A stretch of 39,945 bases of DNA from the NCBI GenBank assembly GCA_002373045.1, contig DFHU01000040.1:1-39945 (forward strand). Reading direction: 5' to 3'. Positions 39,900 to 39,945 of the stretch are shown here, one piece after another. A program made the translations under genes and the position numbers. The notes under the pieces were generated by a model that had not been told where the DNA came from, searched no databases, and saw only the letters and a list, made by a program, of their open reading frames with translations. The DNA comes from Pseudoselenomonas ruminantium (GTDB lineage: Bacteria > Bacillota > Negativicutes > Selenomonadales > Selenomonadaceae). Position 1 is the first letter of the stretch; each line of letters starts with the position of its first letter.

Positions 39900-39945
39900 A
39901 CGTCCCCCCGCCTATAGAGGCGGGAGCTTCCTGCTTCCACGAGAA
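39900..39945. mobile_element. Probable end of an IS200/IS605-type element (partial)
   Basis: Homology to the oxidoreductase stops at about 39899. It is followed by the short hairpin CCCGCCT-ATAG-AGGCGGG (39907-39924) and GAGCTTCCTGCTTC, an arrangement typical of the subterminal hairpins of IS200/IS605/IS1341-type elements, which lack terminal inverted repeats. Only 46 bases are visible and no transposase or TnpB is in the window, so the family call rests on the hairpin and the interrupted gene. Confidence 0.5.

Noticed and set aside
1..39945. CRISPR array or tRNA/rRNA genes
   Set aside because: No regularly spaced direct repeats were seen, and no cloverleaf with GGTTCGANTCC or rRNA core sequence was found by eye.

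Overview
The window looks like a chromosomal segment from a diderm Firmicute, most likely a Selenomonas-like member of the Negativicutes. Low-to-mid GC genes with Firmicutes-style architecture (HemZ, a bifunctional Rel, strong AGGAGG ribosome binding sites) sit beside outer-membrane proteins: a secretin, a TolC-type channel and a porin-like barrel. No identity search was possible, so the placement is inference.

Layout. 1-360: a tiny hydrophobic peptide gene with its own promoter, structured leader and terminator. 475-861: an unrecognised small protein. 862-1621: a gene-free stretch holding two inverted, diverged copies of a ~194 bp hairpin-ended element. 1622-6683 (minus): fur-hemZ-hisS-aspS. 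6796-11022 (minus): recJ-relA/spoT. 11151-11459 (plus): a DUF192 protein. 11444-24975 (minus): one long run of 13 closely spaced genes, first a Flp/Tad pilus operon (cpaB, secretin, two MinD/ParA-like ATPases, tadB, flp, tadE, tadA, tadC, tadG-like), then gtrA, a UGM-like FAD oxidoreductase and a GT-C-like membrane protein. The prepilin peptidase (25261-25902, plus) is divergent from the operon. 25903-30394 (minus): a TolC-MacA-MacB type tripartite pump. 30551-32335 (plus): recQ. 32344-33865 (minus): an AbiEi/AbiEii type IV toxin-antitoxin pair, AT-rich and abutting recQ. 34102-39295: an exported nucleic-acid/phosphate scavenging group (S1/P1-like nuclease or phospholipase, porin-like protein, e(P4)-like nucleotidase, secreted EEP nuclease). 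39412-39899: a decayed GltD-like oxidoreductase cut by what looks like an IS200/IS605 element end.

How the genes work together. The Tad genes form a near-complete machine: the pilin Flp and pseudopilins TadE/TadG are cut by the CpaA-type peptidase, driven by the TadA ATPase through TadB/TadC, positioned by TadZ-like ATPases and exported through the RcpA/CpaC secretin with CpaB. The three appended glycolipid-type genes suggest sugar modification of the pilus or a surface polymer made with it. The 34-39 kb group could turn extracellular DNA/RNA into nucleosides and phosphate in the periplasm.

The least explained items are the paired inverted elements at 931-1578, the small peptide gene at 118-360, and the glycosylation-like tail on the tad operon.
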